A DNA stretch of 64,000 nt. It comes from an uncultured Christensenellaceae bacterium. Its GTDB lineage: Bacteria; Bacillota; Clostridia; Christensenellales; Borkfalkiaceae. A model generated the notes under the pieces. That model made no database searches. It was not told the DNA's origin and saw nothing but the letters and a program-made list of their open reading frames with translations. The stretch lies in NCBI GenBank assembly GCA_910586675.1, contig CAJUJO010000002.1, positions 62,001 to 126,000 of the forward strand, written 5' to 3'. Both the position numbers and the translations under genes were made by a program. The number at the start of each line of letters is the position of its first letter. Position 1 is the first letter of the stretch. Below, piece after piece: positions 45,752 to 54,590 of the stretch.

Positions 45752-47182
45752 ATGGCAAAGGACAATCAGTTCGTATCTCAAATCGCCGATATCGAGGAGG
45801 ATTTTCCCCAATGGTATTCGGACGTCGTGTTAAAGACCAAGCTCGTCGATTACGGCCCCGTAAAGGGCACGATGGTCATTCGTCCGTACGGCTATGCCAT
45901 CTGGGAAAACATACAAAAACAGTTCGATCTGCGCTTTAAGGAAAGCGGGTACGAAAACGCCTATTTTCCGCTCCTCATTCCCATGAGCTTTATGACGAAG
46001 GAGGCGGAACACGTGGAAGGCTTCGCACCCGAGGTCGCCGTCGTAACCCACGCGGGAGGGGAGAAGCTCGCCGAGCCGCTCTGCATCCGCCCCACGTCGG
46101 AGACCATTATCGGCACGATGTACGGCAAATGGATCGAGAGCTGGCGCGATCTGCCCGTGAGAATGAACCAATGGGCGAACATCATGCGCTGGGAAAAGAC
46201 GACGCGCCCCTTCTTACGCACGAGCGAATTTTTATGGCAGGAAGGGCACGCCGTATTTGCAACCGCGGAAGAGGCGGAAGAAGAAACGCAGAAAATGCTT
46301 TCCGTTTACGAAGAGTTCGCTAAAACCTGCCTTTCCATGCCCGTTCTTACGGGCAGAAAGACGGAAAAGGAAAAGTTTGCGGGCGCCGTCGCCACCTACG
46401 GCATGGAAGCTATGATGCACGACGGAAAGAGCCTGCAGTCGGGTACTTCCCATTACCTCGGCCAAAATTTTTCCAAGGCGTTCGACATTAAGTTTACCGA
46501 TAAAGACGGAACGCAGAAGTACGGATACACCATGTCGTTCGGCGTTTCCACGCGGCTCATCGGCGCGCTCATCATGACGCACGGCGACAAGCGCGGGCTG
46601 GTGCTTCCGCCCGTCGTCGCGCCCGTGCAGGTCGTTATCGTGCCCATCGCGGCGAAGAAGGAGGGCGTCCTTCAAGCGTGCGCGGCGCTCAAAGAAAGGC
46701 TCGCAAAGGCGGGGGTGCGCGTTCTTCTGGACGACAGCGAAAATTCGCCCGGATGGAAGTTCAACGAATGGGAGATGAAGGGCGTTCCGCTCCGCATCGA
46801 GCTCGGGCCGCGCGATCTGGAAGCGGGCAAGATGCTCGTTTGCAGGAGGGATACGCTGGAAAAGACGGAGCTCGCTTTGGAAGGCGCGGAAGCGGGAATC
46901 GCGGAGCTTCTCTCCGCGGTATCCGAAACGATGTACGAAAGGGCGCTCGAACGCATGAACGGGCGTATTGTCGACGCGGAAACGCTCGACGCGCTGTTAG
47001 ACGGCGTGAACAAGGGAAATTTCGTGCGTGCGGGCTGGTGCGGCTGCCGCGCCTGCGAGGATAAAGTGAAGGAGTTCGCGCAGGCGACCTCGCGCGTGTT
47101 CGCAAAAGAAAACAACGCGAAAAATTGCGTCGCTTGCGGGAAAAAATCGGAGCATACCGTCATCTTCGCGAGGGCATACTAA
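45752..47182 (+). CDS. proS: proline--tRNA ligase (archaeal/eukaryotic-like type)
   Basis: 476 residues from ATG 45752. Class II synthetase: motif 2 RWEKTTRPFLRTSEFLWQEG, motif 3 GVSTRLIGALIMTHGD, the TSETI loop. No INS editing domain; the C-terminal zinc-binding region has WCGCRAC and NCVACGK and ends in a Tyr, all features of the ProS type found in many Clostridia and archaea. Long upstream in-frame extension belongs to the ECF gene region. Confidence 0.96.
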   Translation: MAKDNQFVSQIADIEEDFPQWYSDVVLKTKLVDYGPVKGTMVIRPYGYAIWENIQKQFDLRFKESGYENAYFPLLIPMSFMTKEAEHVEGFAPEVAVVTHAGGEKLAEPLCIRPTSETIIGTMYGKWIESWRDLPVRMNQWANIMRWEKTTRPFLRTSEFLWQEGHAVFATAEEAEEETQKMLSVYEEFAKTCLSMPVLTGRKTEKEKFAGAVATYGMEAMMHDGKSLQSGTSHYLGQNFSKAFDIKFTDKDGTQKYGYTMSFGVSTRLIGALIMTHGDKRGLVLPPVVAPVQVVIVPIAAKKEGVLQACAALKERLAKAGVRVLLDDSENSPGWKFNEWEMKGVPLRIELGPRDLEAGKMLVCRRDTLEKTELALEGAEAGIAELLSAVSETMYERALERMNGRIVDAETLDALLDGVNKGNFVRAGWCGCRACEDKVKEFAQATSRVFAKENNAKNCVACGKKSEHTVIFARAY

Positions 47183-47187
47183 GAAAT

Positions 47188-47877
47188 ATGGCATACCGTT
47201 ACGAAACACATTTGCATACTTCGCTCGTCAGTGCGTGTTCCTGCTTTACCCCGCGGGAGATTGCGGAAAAATATGCGCGGCTCGGGTATGCGGGAATTTT
47301 CGTAACCGACCACTTTCTGAACGGAAACACCACGGTTCCGCGCACGTTCGGCTGGGAAGCGCGTATTGACCTCTTCTGCGCGGGCTACCGCGCCGTCAAG
47401 CAAGAAGCGAAGGAGCTTGGGCTTTCGGTGTTCTTCGGATTGGAGTATTCCTATAAGGGCACGGATTTCCTCGTTTACGGGTTAGACGCGGAGTGGCTGC
47501 TCGCTCATCCCGAAATCATGGATATGACTTTGCGGGAGTTCTGCGCGTTCGCCCGGAATGAGGGCGGGCTCGTCGTACAGGCGCACCCTTACCGCGAAGC
47601 CGATTATATCGATCATATCCGACTGTTTCCTTCGGACGTGGACGGGATAGAAACGATGAATGCCTGCCGCACCGCGCGGGAAAATTTCCTCGCGGAGACG
47701 CTCGCCAAAGCGTACGGACTGTCGCAGACGGCGGGGACGGACATTCACACGCGCGCGCAGAAAACGCTCGCGGGAATGGAGTATGAAAAGGAGTTGCCGT
47801 CGGAACGGGAATACGTGCGGCGGGTAAAATGCGGCGAAGGGAAAATTTTTACCCTCGCCGACGGAGGAGAAATATGA
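47188..47877 (+). CDS. PHP-domain metal-dependent phosphoesterase
   Basis: 229 residues. Metal ligands in YETHLHTSLVSACS (HxH), VTDHFLNG, FGLEYSY, VVQAHPYR and TAGTDIHTR. Such stand-alone PHP proteins hydrolyse phosphoesters (histidinol phosphate, 5' nucleotides); substrate undetermined. Starts five bases after proS and overlaps asnS. Note that the PHP domain missing from the PolC relative at 750 is not simply relocated here: this sequence looks like a full independent PHP protein. Confidence 0.82.
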   Translation: MAYRYETHLHTSLVSACSCFTPREIAEKYARLGYAGIFVTDHFLNGNTTVPRTFGWEARIDLFCAGYRAVKQEAKELGLSVFFGLEYSYKGTDFLVYGLDAEWLLAHPEIMDMTLREFCAFARNEGGLVVQAHPYREADYIDHIRLFPSDVDGIETMNACRTARENFLAETLAKAYGLSQTAGTDIHTRAQKTLAGMEYEKELPSEREYVRRVKCGEGKIFTLADGGEI

Positions 47878-49247
47878 AACATACCGATATCTATGATATT
47901 TTGAACGGAAAGGTCGGGCTCGGGCAGACGGTTACCGTCTGCGGCTGGGTGCGTACCTTCCGCGATTCCGCAACGGTCGCCTTTTTGGAAGTCGCCGACG
48001 GGACGAGCTTTTCCCGTTTGCAGGCCGTCGTCGATAAAAACGCCGTCGCGCTCGATTCCGAATGCGCCAAGAACGGCGCTTCCGTCTGCATAAAGGGAGA
48101 AATCGTTAAGGCTTATAAGGGAAACGGCGTAGAGCTGAACGCGCGGGAGGTAACGCTGCTCGGCAAATGCCCGCCCGAATATCCCATTCAGAAAAAGCGC
48201 ACCACGCTGGAATACTTGCGCGGCATTCCGCATCTGCGCCTTCGCACCAACACCTTCACGGCGGTGTTCCGCGTGCGTTCGGTCGCAGCGCAGGCCATTC
48301 ACCGCTATTTTCACGAGAACAGATATTATTATATGAACACGCCCATCATCACGGCAAGCGACTGCGAGGGCGCGGGAGAAATGTTCCGCGTTACGACGCA
48401 GCCGTACGACGCAAAGGCGGGTTCGGAAGAGGAATATTACAAGAACGACTTCTTCGGCAGAAAGGCGGGGCTTTCCGTTTCCGGTCAGCTGGAAGGGGAG
48501 GTCGCGGCGACGGCGTTTTCCAAGATCTACACCTTCGGGCCGTCCTTCCGTGCGGAAAATTCTAACACCACCCGCCATCTTTCGGAATTTTGGCACATCG
48601 AGCCGGAGGTCGCGTTTGCCGAGCTCCCCGACATTATGGAAATCGCCGAGGATATGATAAAGTACGTCATCCGCGCCGTGCTTGAAGAGTGCCCCGAGGA
48701 AATGAACTTTTTCGACAGCTTTATGGAAAAGGGTTTGAAGGAAAAGCTACTCAACGTGGTAAACAGCAAGTTCGGCGTAATTGATTATACGGAAGCCGTG
48801 GAAATCCTTAAAAAGGCGGACGTGAAATTCCAATACCGCGTGGAATGGGGGAGCGACATTCAGACGGAGCACGAAAAATATCTCACCGACGTCGTATTCA
48901 AAAGGCCCGTGTTCGTCATCAATTATCCCAAGGAAATCAAGTCCTTTTATATGAAGCAGAATCCGGACGGAAAAACGGTCGCGGCGACCGATTTACTCGT
49001 CCCCGGAATCGGGGAAATCATCGGTTGCAGCGAGCGCGAAGCCGACCTCGATAAGCTGCTCGCCGCCATGCGTGCGCGCAAGATGGACGAGAGCGCTTAC
49101 AAACAGTACCTCGATTTGCGCGTGTTCGGCAGCGTGCCGCACAGCGGGTTCGGGCTGGGCTTCGAGCGGTTCGTCATGTACGTTACGGGTATGGAGAACA
49201 TCCGCGACGTAACGCTCTTCCCCCGTTCCGTCAATAACATCATGTAA
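47874..49247 (+). CDS. asnS: asparagine--tRNA ligase
   Basis: 457 residues from ATG 47874. N-terminal OB anticodon domain (GWVRTFRDSATVAFLEV), class II core with motif 2 FRAENSNTTRHLSEFWHIEPE and motif 3 GFGLGFERFVMYVTGM. The AsnS-type FFDSFMEKG insertion and length distinguish it from AspS. GGAGG site. Last gene before a strong terminator. Confidence 0.95.
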   Translation: MKHTDIYDILNGKVGLGQTVTVCGWVRTFRDSATVAFLEVADGTSFSRLQAVVDKNAVALDSECAKNGASVCIKGEIVKAYKGNGVELNAREVTLLGKCPPEYPIQKKRTTLEYLRGIPHLRLRTNTFTAVFRVRSVAAQAIHRYFHENRYYYMNTPIITASDCEGAGEMFRVTTQPYDAKAGSEEEYYKNDFFGRKAGLSVSGQLEGEVAATAFSKIYTFGPSFRAENSNTTRHLSEFWHIEPEVAFAELPDIMEIAEDMIKYVIRAVLEECPEEMNFFDSFMEKGLKEKLLNVVNSKFGVIDYTEAVEILKKADVKFQYRVEWGSDIQTEHEKYLTDVVFKRPVFVINYPKEIKSFYMKQNPDGKTVAATDLLVPGIGEIIGCSEREADLDKLLAAMRARKMDESAYKQYLDLRVFGSVPHSGFGLGFERFVMYVTGMENIRDVTLFPRSVNNIM

Positions 49248-49252
49248 CTGTA

Positions 49253-49280
49253 CCCGCGCCTGAAAAGGCGCGGGTTTTTT
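49253..49280 (+). terminator. intrinsic terminator after asnS
   Basis: CCCGCGCC (49253-49260), TGAAAA loop, GGCGCGGG (49267-49274), then TTTTTT (49275-49280). Confidence 0.93.
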
Positions 49281-49323
49281 GCGGCGGCCAATACAACTGA
49301 AAAAAGGACAAATAATGAAATAA

Positions 49324-49479
49324 GAGGCGCAATACGAGCATTGCGAAAAATACGGCGTCAACCGTATGACGTACTCGCTCGAAATGGCAATCGGGTTGTA
49401 TAAGTCAATCGTCAGCGTGATTCTGCTCGTTTCCGGCAATATGATAAGCAAAAAACTGACGGGAAGGGGGAATTTCTGA
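49324..49479 (+). pseudogene. 3' remnant of a sugar ABC-transporter permease (LplB type)
   Basis: An open stretch after a TAA at 49321 reads EAQYEHCEKYGVNRMTYSLE, then MAIGLYKSIVSVILLVSGN and MISKKLTGRGNF before a stop. This matches the last helix and tail of binding-protein-dependent carbohydrate permeases (YSxxxAIGLYxSVVSxxLL...ANxxSKKxTG). Nothing upstream continues the frame and no partner permease, binding protein or ATPase is near, so the remaining gene was deleted. Assignment by motif only. Confidence 0.6.
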
Positions 49480-49623
49480 TAACGTCCGGCCGAATATGAC
49501 GGGACTTCTCGATATCTTTTGCCTTCCGGTGTGTTGCACGGTATTATTATTTTATGCTCGGTAATTTTTCGGGCTTGTTTGTTTACAAGAATTTTGATAT
49601 TGGAACAATTTACGCAAAAACGC

Positions 49624-49656
49624 TTGACCGCATGGGGGGGGGGTGCGTGATATAAT
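49624..49656 (+). promoter_or_regulatory. candidate promoter with a ten-G spacer tract
   Basis: TTGACC (49624-49629) and extended -10 TGATATAAT (TATAAT 49651-49656) are separated by 21 bases that contain ten consecutive G (49634-49643). It precedes the ABC exporter genes. The rest of 49480-49623 and 49657-49767 shows no gene or clear structure. Confidence 0.5.
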
Positions 49657-49767
49657 AGCTTTGTCAAAATCTTCCGCTCAATATTTTTAATAAGCTGCGG
49701 AGTTTAGCGCGCATGTGTTAAAATTATACAGAAGAAGATCCGCGGCGTTTTGGCGGCGGAGGGGATC

Positions 49768-51570
49768 ATGAGAGAATTTTTCAAGAACAGTTTTCCGTAT
49801 TTCAAAAAATATTTACCTATCCATATTCTCGCTACGCTGCTTGGCATGGCGAGAATGCTCATTCTGCTCGTAACGCCGCAGGTGATTTCCCTGCTCGTGG
49901 ACAGGGTGGTGAATCCCGTGCTCGGCGCGGAAGTGAAAAATAGCCAAAGCGTTTTTCTCTTTTTGATTGAGGGGATTCCGTCGGACGACTACGCGCGCAT
50001 TTTTTGGGTGCTCGCGGCGACTCTCCTCGTATTCGCCGCAATATACTTCGTCTGTTTCTATCTCAAATGGAATCTTGCGCACTATTTTTCCTTGAAGAGC
50101 GAGCTTAGAATGCGGGTGGACGCGCTCAATAAAGTCAATTCGGCGAGCGCGCCGCTTCTCGCAAAATATCCTGCGGGCGATTTGGTGCTCATTACGACCA
50201 AAGATCCGCGCGCCGTCCGCGATATGTACATCGGCACCGTGCAGTTCATGTTGGACAATATCTTTTATATCGTGTCCTGCTCGATTTTTTTGTTTCAGAT
50301 CCATTTTTCCCTTCTTTTTCTGCCGCTTGCGGGCGGAATCGTGTTAGGTGCGATCGTCGCAATGTATCAAAAAAAGATCGGTAAGCTGTACGAGAATATC
50401 TGGAAGGATTCCGCCGCACTCTCTACGACGGTGCAGGAAAGTATTTACGGCGTTCGGACGGTAACGGCGTTTGCGAAGGAAGAGGAGCGGCGCAAGTACT
50501 TTTCGCGCGACAATGAAAAGCTGTTTGCGACCAACGTAAACGGGGTGAAGCTTTTTTCCCGCCGCGGCATGTGGACGCACCTTGTGCGCACGCTCGTAAC
50601 CTGCGGCGAAATCGGACTCGCCGTCTATCTCGGCTTAAACGGTTTTATCACGGCGGGCGCGTTTACGGCGGTCATCGGATATATCGGAACGCTCCTTTGG
50701 CAGTTCACGGGCTTGCTCAGCAACATCAACGGCGCGCAGCGCAACTTCGTAAGCGCAAAGCGCTTTTTCGGATTTTTGAACGATAGGGACGAGGTTGCGG
50801 AACAATACGGCGAAGAGGTTCCGTCCACTGCGCCGAACGTGAGTTTTCGCGGCGTGAGTGTAAAAAACGGCGAAAATTATGCGCTGGAAAAAATTGATCT
50901 GGAACTCCCTTACGGAAAGAAGCTGGGCGTCATGGGCAGGACGGGGAGCGGAAAAACGCTCCTCTGCAAGCTCATGCAGGGTTTTGCCGAGGCGGACGAG
51001 GGCGAGATTCTGATAGACGGAAAGCCCGTTCACGCATACGGGCGCGACGCGTTGGCGCGCGCTTATTCCTACGCCATGCAGAGCGTGTTTCTATTTTCCA
51101 ATACCATTTCCGCCAATATCGCGCTATACGATCCGTTCGCGGGCGAGGAAAAAATCAGGCGGGCGGGGAAGCTCGCCGAGGTGGACGAGTTCGCGCTCCG
51201 CTTTCCCGAAGGATACGAAACGACGGTTGGCGAAAAGGGGTTCGGACTTTCGGGCGGGCAGAAGCAGCGCATTTCCATTGCGCGGGCGCTCTTTAAGGAC
51301 GCGCAGATCCTCATTTTCGACGACGTAACGAGCGCGCTCGACCTCGATACCGAACGCAGAGTTCTCCGCAATCTCGAAGGGGAGTGCGGAGATAAAACGC
51401 GCGTTCTCGTAACGCATCGCGCGACGGCGCTCAAAAACTGCGACGAAATTATTTTCCTCGACGAAGGTAAAATTATCGAGCGGGGAACGTTTGAAGAACT
51501 CATGGCTCTGGGCGGAAATTTCGCGGAAATATACAACCGCCAGATCAGAGAGGTGGCGTATGAAAAATAA
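49768..51570 (+). CDS. ABC exporter subunit A (degenerate Walker B)
   Basis: 600 residues from ATG 49768 (GGAGGGG upstream). Six-helix exporter domain (1-330) fused to an ATPase. Walker A MGRTGSGKTLL near 390, signature LSGGQKQRISIA near 494, Walker B ILIFDDVTSALD: the catalytic Glu is Asp. H-loop VTHRATAL is normal. A non-canonical Walker B on one chain is typical of heterodimeric exporters such as BmrCD or TM287/288. Multidrug or lipid export is plausible; cargo unknown. Overlaps its partner by 11 bases. Confidence 0.92.
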   Translation: MREFFKNSFPYFKKYLPIHILATLLGMARMLILLVTPQVISLLVDRVVNPVLGAEVKNSQSVFLFLIEGIPSDDYARIFWVLAATLLVFAAIYFVCFYLKWNLAHYFSLKSELRMRVDALNKVNSASAPLLAKYPAGDLVLITTKDPRAVRDMYIGTVQFMLDNIFYIVSCSIFLFQIHFSLLFLPLAGGIVLGAIVAMYQKKIGKLYENIWKDSAALSTTVQESIYGVRTVTAFAKEEERRKYFSRDNEKLFATNVNGVKLFSRRGMWTHLVRTLVTCGEIGLAVYLGLNGFITAGAFTAVIGYIGTLLWQFTGLLSNINGAQRNFVSAKRFFGFLNDRDEVAEQYGEEVPSTAPNVSFRGVSVKNGENYALEKIDLELPYGKKLGVMGRTGSGKTLLCKLMQGFAEADEGEILIDGKPVHAYGRDALARAYSYAMQSVFLFSNTISANIALYDPFAGEEKIRRAGKLAEVDEFALRFPEGYETTVGEKGFGLSGGQKQRISIARALFKDAQILIFDDVTSALDLDTERRVLRNLEGECGDKTRVLVTHRATALKNCDEIIFLDEGKIIERGTFEELMALGGNFAEIYNRQIREVAYEK

Positions 51571-53356
51571 CCTTTATTATCAGGACGAATATATTAAAGA
51601 AACGTTTAATATGAAAATGTTTCTACGCCTGTTCAAGAGCGCGTACAAGCATAAAAAACAGTTCTGGGGCTGTGTATTTATCGAGCTGTTCACGAGCATG
51701 CTGTCTTTGGTGCCGAGTATTATCTATTCCTTCATCGTGGGAACGGTATTCCCCGCTGACGGCGTATTGTCCGAGCATTACCTGCTTGCGGCGGGACTGG
51801 CGGTCGGCGGGCTTGCCGTCGTCTGGGCGGGGCTTATCATAGGATATTATTTTGAAAATATATGGCCTATGCGTTTCGCGCACACGCTGTGTTCGGAATT
51901 GCGCGCCGATCTCTTCAACCGTTTGACGAGTCTTTCCTTTCACTATTTCGACACGCACTCCACGGGAAAAATTCTTGTCCGCGTAACCAATTACGTCGAC
52001 GAGCTTTCCCAGTTGTTTGCCAACCTTTTTTATCTGCTTTTGTATTTTACGGGCGTTATAACGATCGGTGTAATCTGGACGCTCGTTCTCGATTGGCGCG
52101 TAGGCGGCGCCGTCTTACTCGGATTCGTGCCGCTCGTCGTCGCAATGTATTTTCTGAGCCGCGCCATTCACCGCCGCGCGGGGAGAGACAGAAATAAGAA
52201 TTCCAACTATACGGCGTTCGTTGCCGAGAATATCAACGGCGCGGAAGTGGTGCGCGCTTACAACCGCGGCGCGCTCAACGGCGAAGTTGCGGAGCAGCTC
52301 TTCGGCGAATACGCGAAGGCGTTTATGCGTACGACCAACGTAAGGGAAGCCTTTTTCCCGCTTGCCCACGGATTTTCCAACGCCGTATGTACTTGCATCG
52401 TTTACGGCGTTTCGCTCGCGGTCGCGCTTACGGGCTGGGGCGGCACGCTTGCGCTCGGCACCGTCGTTGCCATCGCGTCCGTTCTCGGGGAAGTAACGGG
52501 CAGCGTGGGCGCGCTGTGCGAAAATCTTTCCGATTTGTTTACGCTCTCCACCAATATCGAGCGAATATACGACACCATGGATACGCCCGTGGATATTACC
52601 GACGGAGAAAACGCTGTTCCTTTGGAACACTGTAAAGGCAACGTCGCGTTTGAAAACGTAAATTTTTCCTACGTCGAAGGCGTACCCGTTCTCAAAAATT
52701 TTACCCTTGCGGCGGAAGCGGGGCGGACGGTCGCGCTCGTCGGGGCGACGGGGTCGGGCAAGACGACCATCGTCAATCTTTTGAGTCGGTTTTACGATGT
52801 CAACGGCGGCGCCGTTGTCATCGACGGCAAAAACGTCAAGGATTATACGCTGAAATCTCTGCGAGAAAACGTGGGCGCAATGATGCAGGATACCTATATT
52901 TTCAGCGGAACCGTCCTCGATAACATTCGCTTTTCCCGCCCGCAGGCGACGGACGAGGAGTGCATCGCTGCGGCGAAGTCGGCTTGTGCCGACGGCTTTA
53001 TTTCCCGTCTGCCCGAAGGGTACCAGACCTTTATTTCGGAAAATTCCGCGCTCTCGGGCGGAGAGCGTCAGCTCTTATCATTCGCGCGGCTCATTCTCGC
53101 CAATCCGAAAATTATCGTTTTAGACGAAGCGACCAGTCATATCGATACGCAGACGGAATTGGAGGTACAAAAGAGCTTGAAAACGCTGTTAAGCGGGCGG
53201 ACGAGCTTCGTCATTGCGCACCGCTTATCTACCATACGCGGCGCGGATAAGATCGTCTTTTTGAAGGACGGCGAAATCGCCGAGGAAGGCACGCACGAAG
53301 AGTTATTGAAAGAAGGCGGATATTATGCGGATATGATTCGCTCTGCCGCCGTATGA
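51560..53356 (+). CDS. ABC exporter subunit B (canonical ATPase)
   Basis: 598 residues from ATG 51560. Exporter TM domain (about 25-330) and ATPase with Walker A GATGSGKTTIVNLL near 394, signature ALSGGERQLLSFAR near 498, and canonical Walker B IIVLDEATSHID, H-loop IAHRLST. Together with the previous gene it should form a heterodimer with one consensus and one degenerate nucleotide site. Confidence 0.93.
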   Translation: MKNNLYYQDEYIKETFNMKMFLRLFKSAYKHKKQFWGCVFIELFTSMLSLVPSIIYSFIVGTVFPADGVLSEHYLLAAGLAVGGLAVVWAGLIIGYYFENIWPMRFAHTLCSELRADLFNRLTSLSFHYFDTHSTGKILVRVTNYVDELSQLFANLFYLLLYFTGVITIGVIWTLVLDWRVGGAVLLGFVPLVVAMYFLSRAIHRRAGRDRNKNSNYTAFVAENINGAEVVRAYNRGALNGEVAEQLFGEYAKAFMRTTNVREAFFPLAHGFSNAVCTCIVYGVSLAVALTGWGGTLALGTVVAIASVLGEVTGSVGALCENLSDLFTLSTNIERIYDTMDTPVDITDGENAVPLEHCKGNVAFENVNFSYVEGVPVLKNFTLAAEAGRTVALVGATGSGKTTIVNLLSRFYDVNGGAVVIDGKNVKDYTLKSLRENVGAMMQDTYIFSGTVLDNIRFSRPQATDEECIAAAKSACADGFISRLPEGYQTFISENSALSGGERQLLSFARLILANPKIIVLDEATSHIDTQTELEVQKSLKTLLSGRTSFVIAHRLSTIRGADKIVFLKDGEIAEEGTHEELLKEGGYYADMIRSAAV

Positions 53357-53375
53357 TATCGGGAGGGGGGATTTT

Positions 53376-54176
53376 ATGAAACTCGTTTTATTCTGCGATT
53401 ACGGGCTGGACGACGCGGCGGCGACGTACGACGCGCTTTCCCATGCAAATGCGGACGGATATGAAGAGGTGCACCTCGTCGCAGTCGCGGGCAACGTTCC
53501 CGCCGCAGTATCTCTCGTCAATGCAAAAAAGCTCGTCGCGCACTGCGATTTTGCGCGTCCGACCGTATATATCGTCGATACGACGGATGAGAAACAGCCC
53601 GCCGAATACCTCAAAGACATTCACGGAAACGACGGCATGGGCGATTTGTTCCCGATAAAAGAACCTCGAAACGCGCGCGTCGTAAAATTTTCCGATTGGC
53701 TGGCGCGCTTTTCGGGGGAATACGATTTTTTGAGCTTGGGTCCCATGACGCTCGTCCCCGCACTTTTGAAAAAGGCGCGCCCGCGCAGGTTTATATTCAT
53801 GGGCGGGAATATCGCGGAGATTCCCAATTTCCGCGGCTATGAATTCAATCACGCGCTCAACAGAAGCGCTTTTTCCGAATGCGCGAAATTTGTGCACGTT
53901 GCCGTTACCATGGACACCTGTCGGCATCCGCTCTTTAATATACAGCAAAAGGAGATTGCGGGGGAGGATATTCCGCACAGAATCGTTCGGCGCTCGCGCG
54001 AGCTTACCTTCCGTTCGGGCGAGGTCGGCTGTTACGTGTGGGACGACGTCGCGGTCAAAGCGCTTCGCCATCCCGAGTGGTTTGAAACCGAAGTCCGAAC
54101 GGATCAGGACGGCAACGAGCTTATCGTTGCAAAGTATATTTACGGGAAGGAATATCTCGAGATATTAGAAGATTAA
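53376..54176 (+). CDS. nucleoside hydrolase-like protein with altered active site
   Basis: 266 residues. The N-terminal calcium motif reads FCDYGLDDAAA instead of DxDPGxDDA, keeping the third, seventh and eighth positions of the Asp cluster. HGNDGMGD, LGPMTL, FMGGNI and GYEFNHALN follow as in inosine-uridine hydrolases. The C-terminal catalytic His-Asp is replaced by Trp-Asp in CYVWDDVAVKAL. Hence the fold is likely but ribohydrolase activity is doubtful. Starts 19 bases after the ABC pair, probably cotranscribed. Confidence 0.72.
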   Translation: MKLVLFCDYGLDDAAATYDALSHANADGYEEVHLVAVAGNVPAAVSLVNAKKLVAHCDFARPTVYIVDTTDEKQPAEYLKDIHGNDGMGDLFPIKEPRNARVVKFSDWLARFSGEYDFLSLGPMTLVPALLKKARPRRFIFMGGNIAEIPNFRGYEFNHALNRSAFSECAKFVHVAVTMDTCRHPLFNIQQKEIAGEDIPHRIVRRSRELTFRSGEVGCYVWDDVAVKALRHPEWFETEVRTDQDGNELIVAKYIYGKEYLEILED

Positions 54177-54182
54177 CAAAGA

Positions 54183-54212
54183 AACCGCAGCGATAAGTTG
54201 CGGTTCTTTTTA
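54183..54212 (+). terminator. intrinsic terminator after the nucleoside hydrolase-like gene
   Basis: AACCGCA (54183-54189), nine-base loop, TGCGGTT (54199-54205), then CTTTTTAT. Confidence 0.75.
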
Positions 54213-54225
54213 TCGAAATAAGAAA

Positions 54226-54255
54226 ATTGTAGGAAAAGTGTACTTTTCCTACAAT
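54226..54255. repeat. perfect 14-bp inverted repeat in AT-rich intergenic DNA
   Basis: ATTGTAGGAAAAGT (54226-54239) and ACTTTTCCTACAAT (54242-54255) around GT. No T run follows, so it is not a typical terminator. It lies at the left edge of the AT-rich stretch 54.2-55.6 kb; I see no second copy in the window. Confidence 0.7.
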
Positions 54256-54349
54256 GCCCAAAAATTGAATTTTTCGCAAAAAGGCTTCGTTTTGTCCTTT
54301 TATTATACCATCTTCGTCTTATTTCGCGCAAGTATTTGAACGGAGGAAA

Positions 54350-54487
54350 GTGTTCTTTAATTACAACGAGGGCTGGAAGAAGATGAGTAATGCGTTATGG
54401 GAAAATTTTTTCGAGCATTACCAATATGTATTGTTCGGATGGAGTATGAACGTTTTGTGGCAAATAAAAAAGCGTTCTGGAATATAA
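54350..54487 (+). CDS. possible 45-residue small protein
   Basis: GTG 54350 preceded immediately by CGGAGGAAA; frame ends with TAA 54485. Translation is rich in aromatic residues (four Trp; FEHYQYVLFG, WSMNVLWQIKKRSGI). GGAGG to GTG spacing is only three bases, which is short. No family recognised. It sits alone in the AT-rich intergenic region and could equally be a chance frame. Confidence 0.25.
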   Translation: MFFNYNEGWKKMSNALWENFFEHYQYVLFGWSMNVLWQIKKRSGI

Positions 54488-54509
54488 AAAGCGTACTTCC
54501 CGTAGGGAC

Positions 54510-54549
54510 TATAAAAAGCGAAGAATTTAAAAATTCTTCGCTTTTTATA
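54510..54549. terminator. bidirectional terminator
   Basis: TATAAAAAGCGAAGAATT (54510-54527), TAAA loop, AATTCTTCGCTTTTTATA (54532-54549): an 18-bp perfect stem with T runs on both strands. Ends the flavodoxin-like transcript (-) and anything transcribed from the left. Confidence 0.85.
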
Positions 54550-54590
54550 ATTGATGATAAATTGAAATTTAACCGATAAAAACGACGGTA

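Noticed and set aside
47188..47877. The PHP protein as the relocated PHP domain of the reduced PolC
   Set aside because: It has a complete set of its own metal motifs and resembles stand-alone PHP phosphoesterases rather than the split PolC PHP domain.
54397..54579. 60-codon frame in the AT-rich gap
   Set aside because: It runs through the 18-bp terminator stem at 54510-54549, lacks a ribosome binding site and shows no protein-like pattern.
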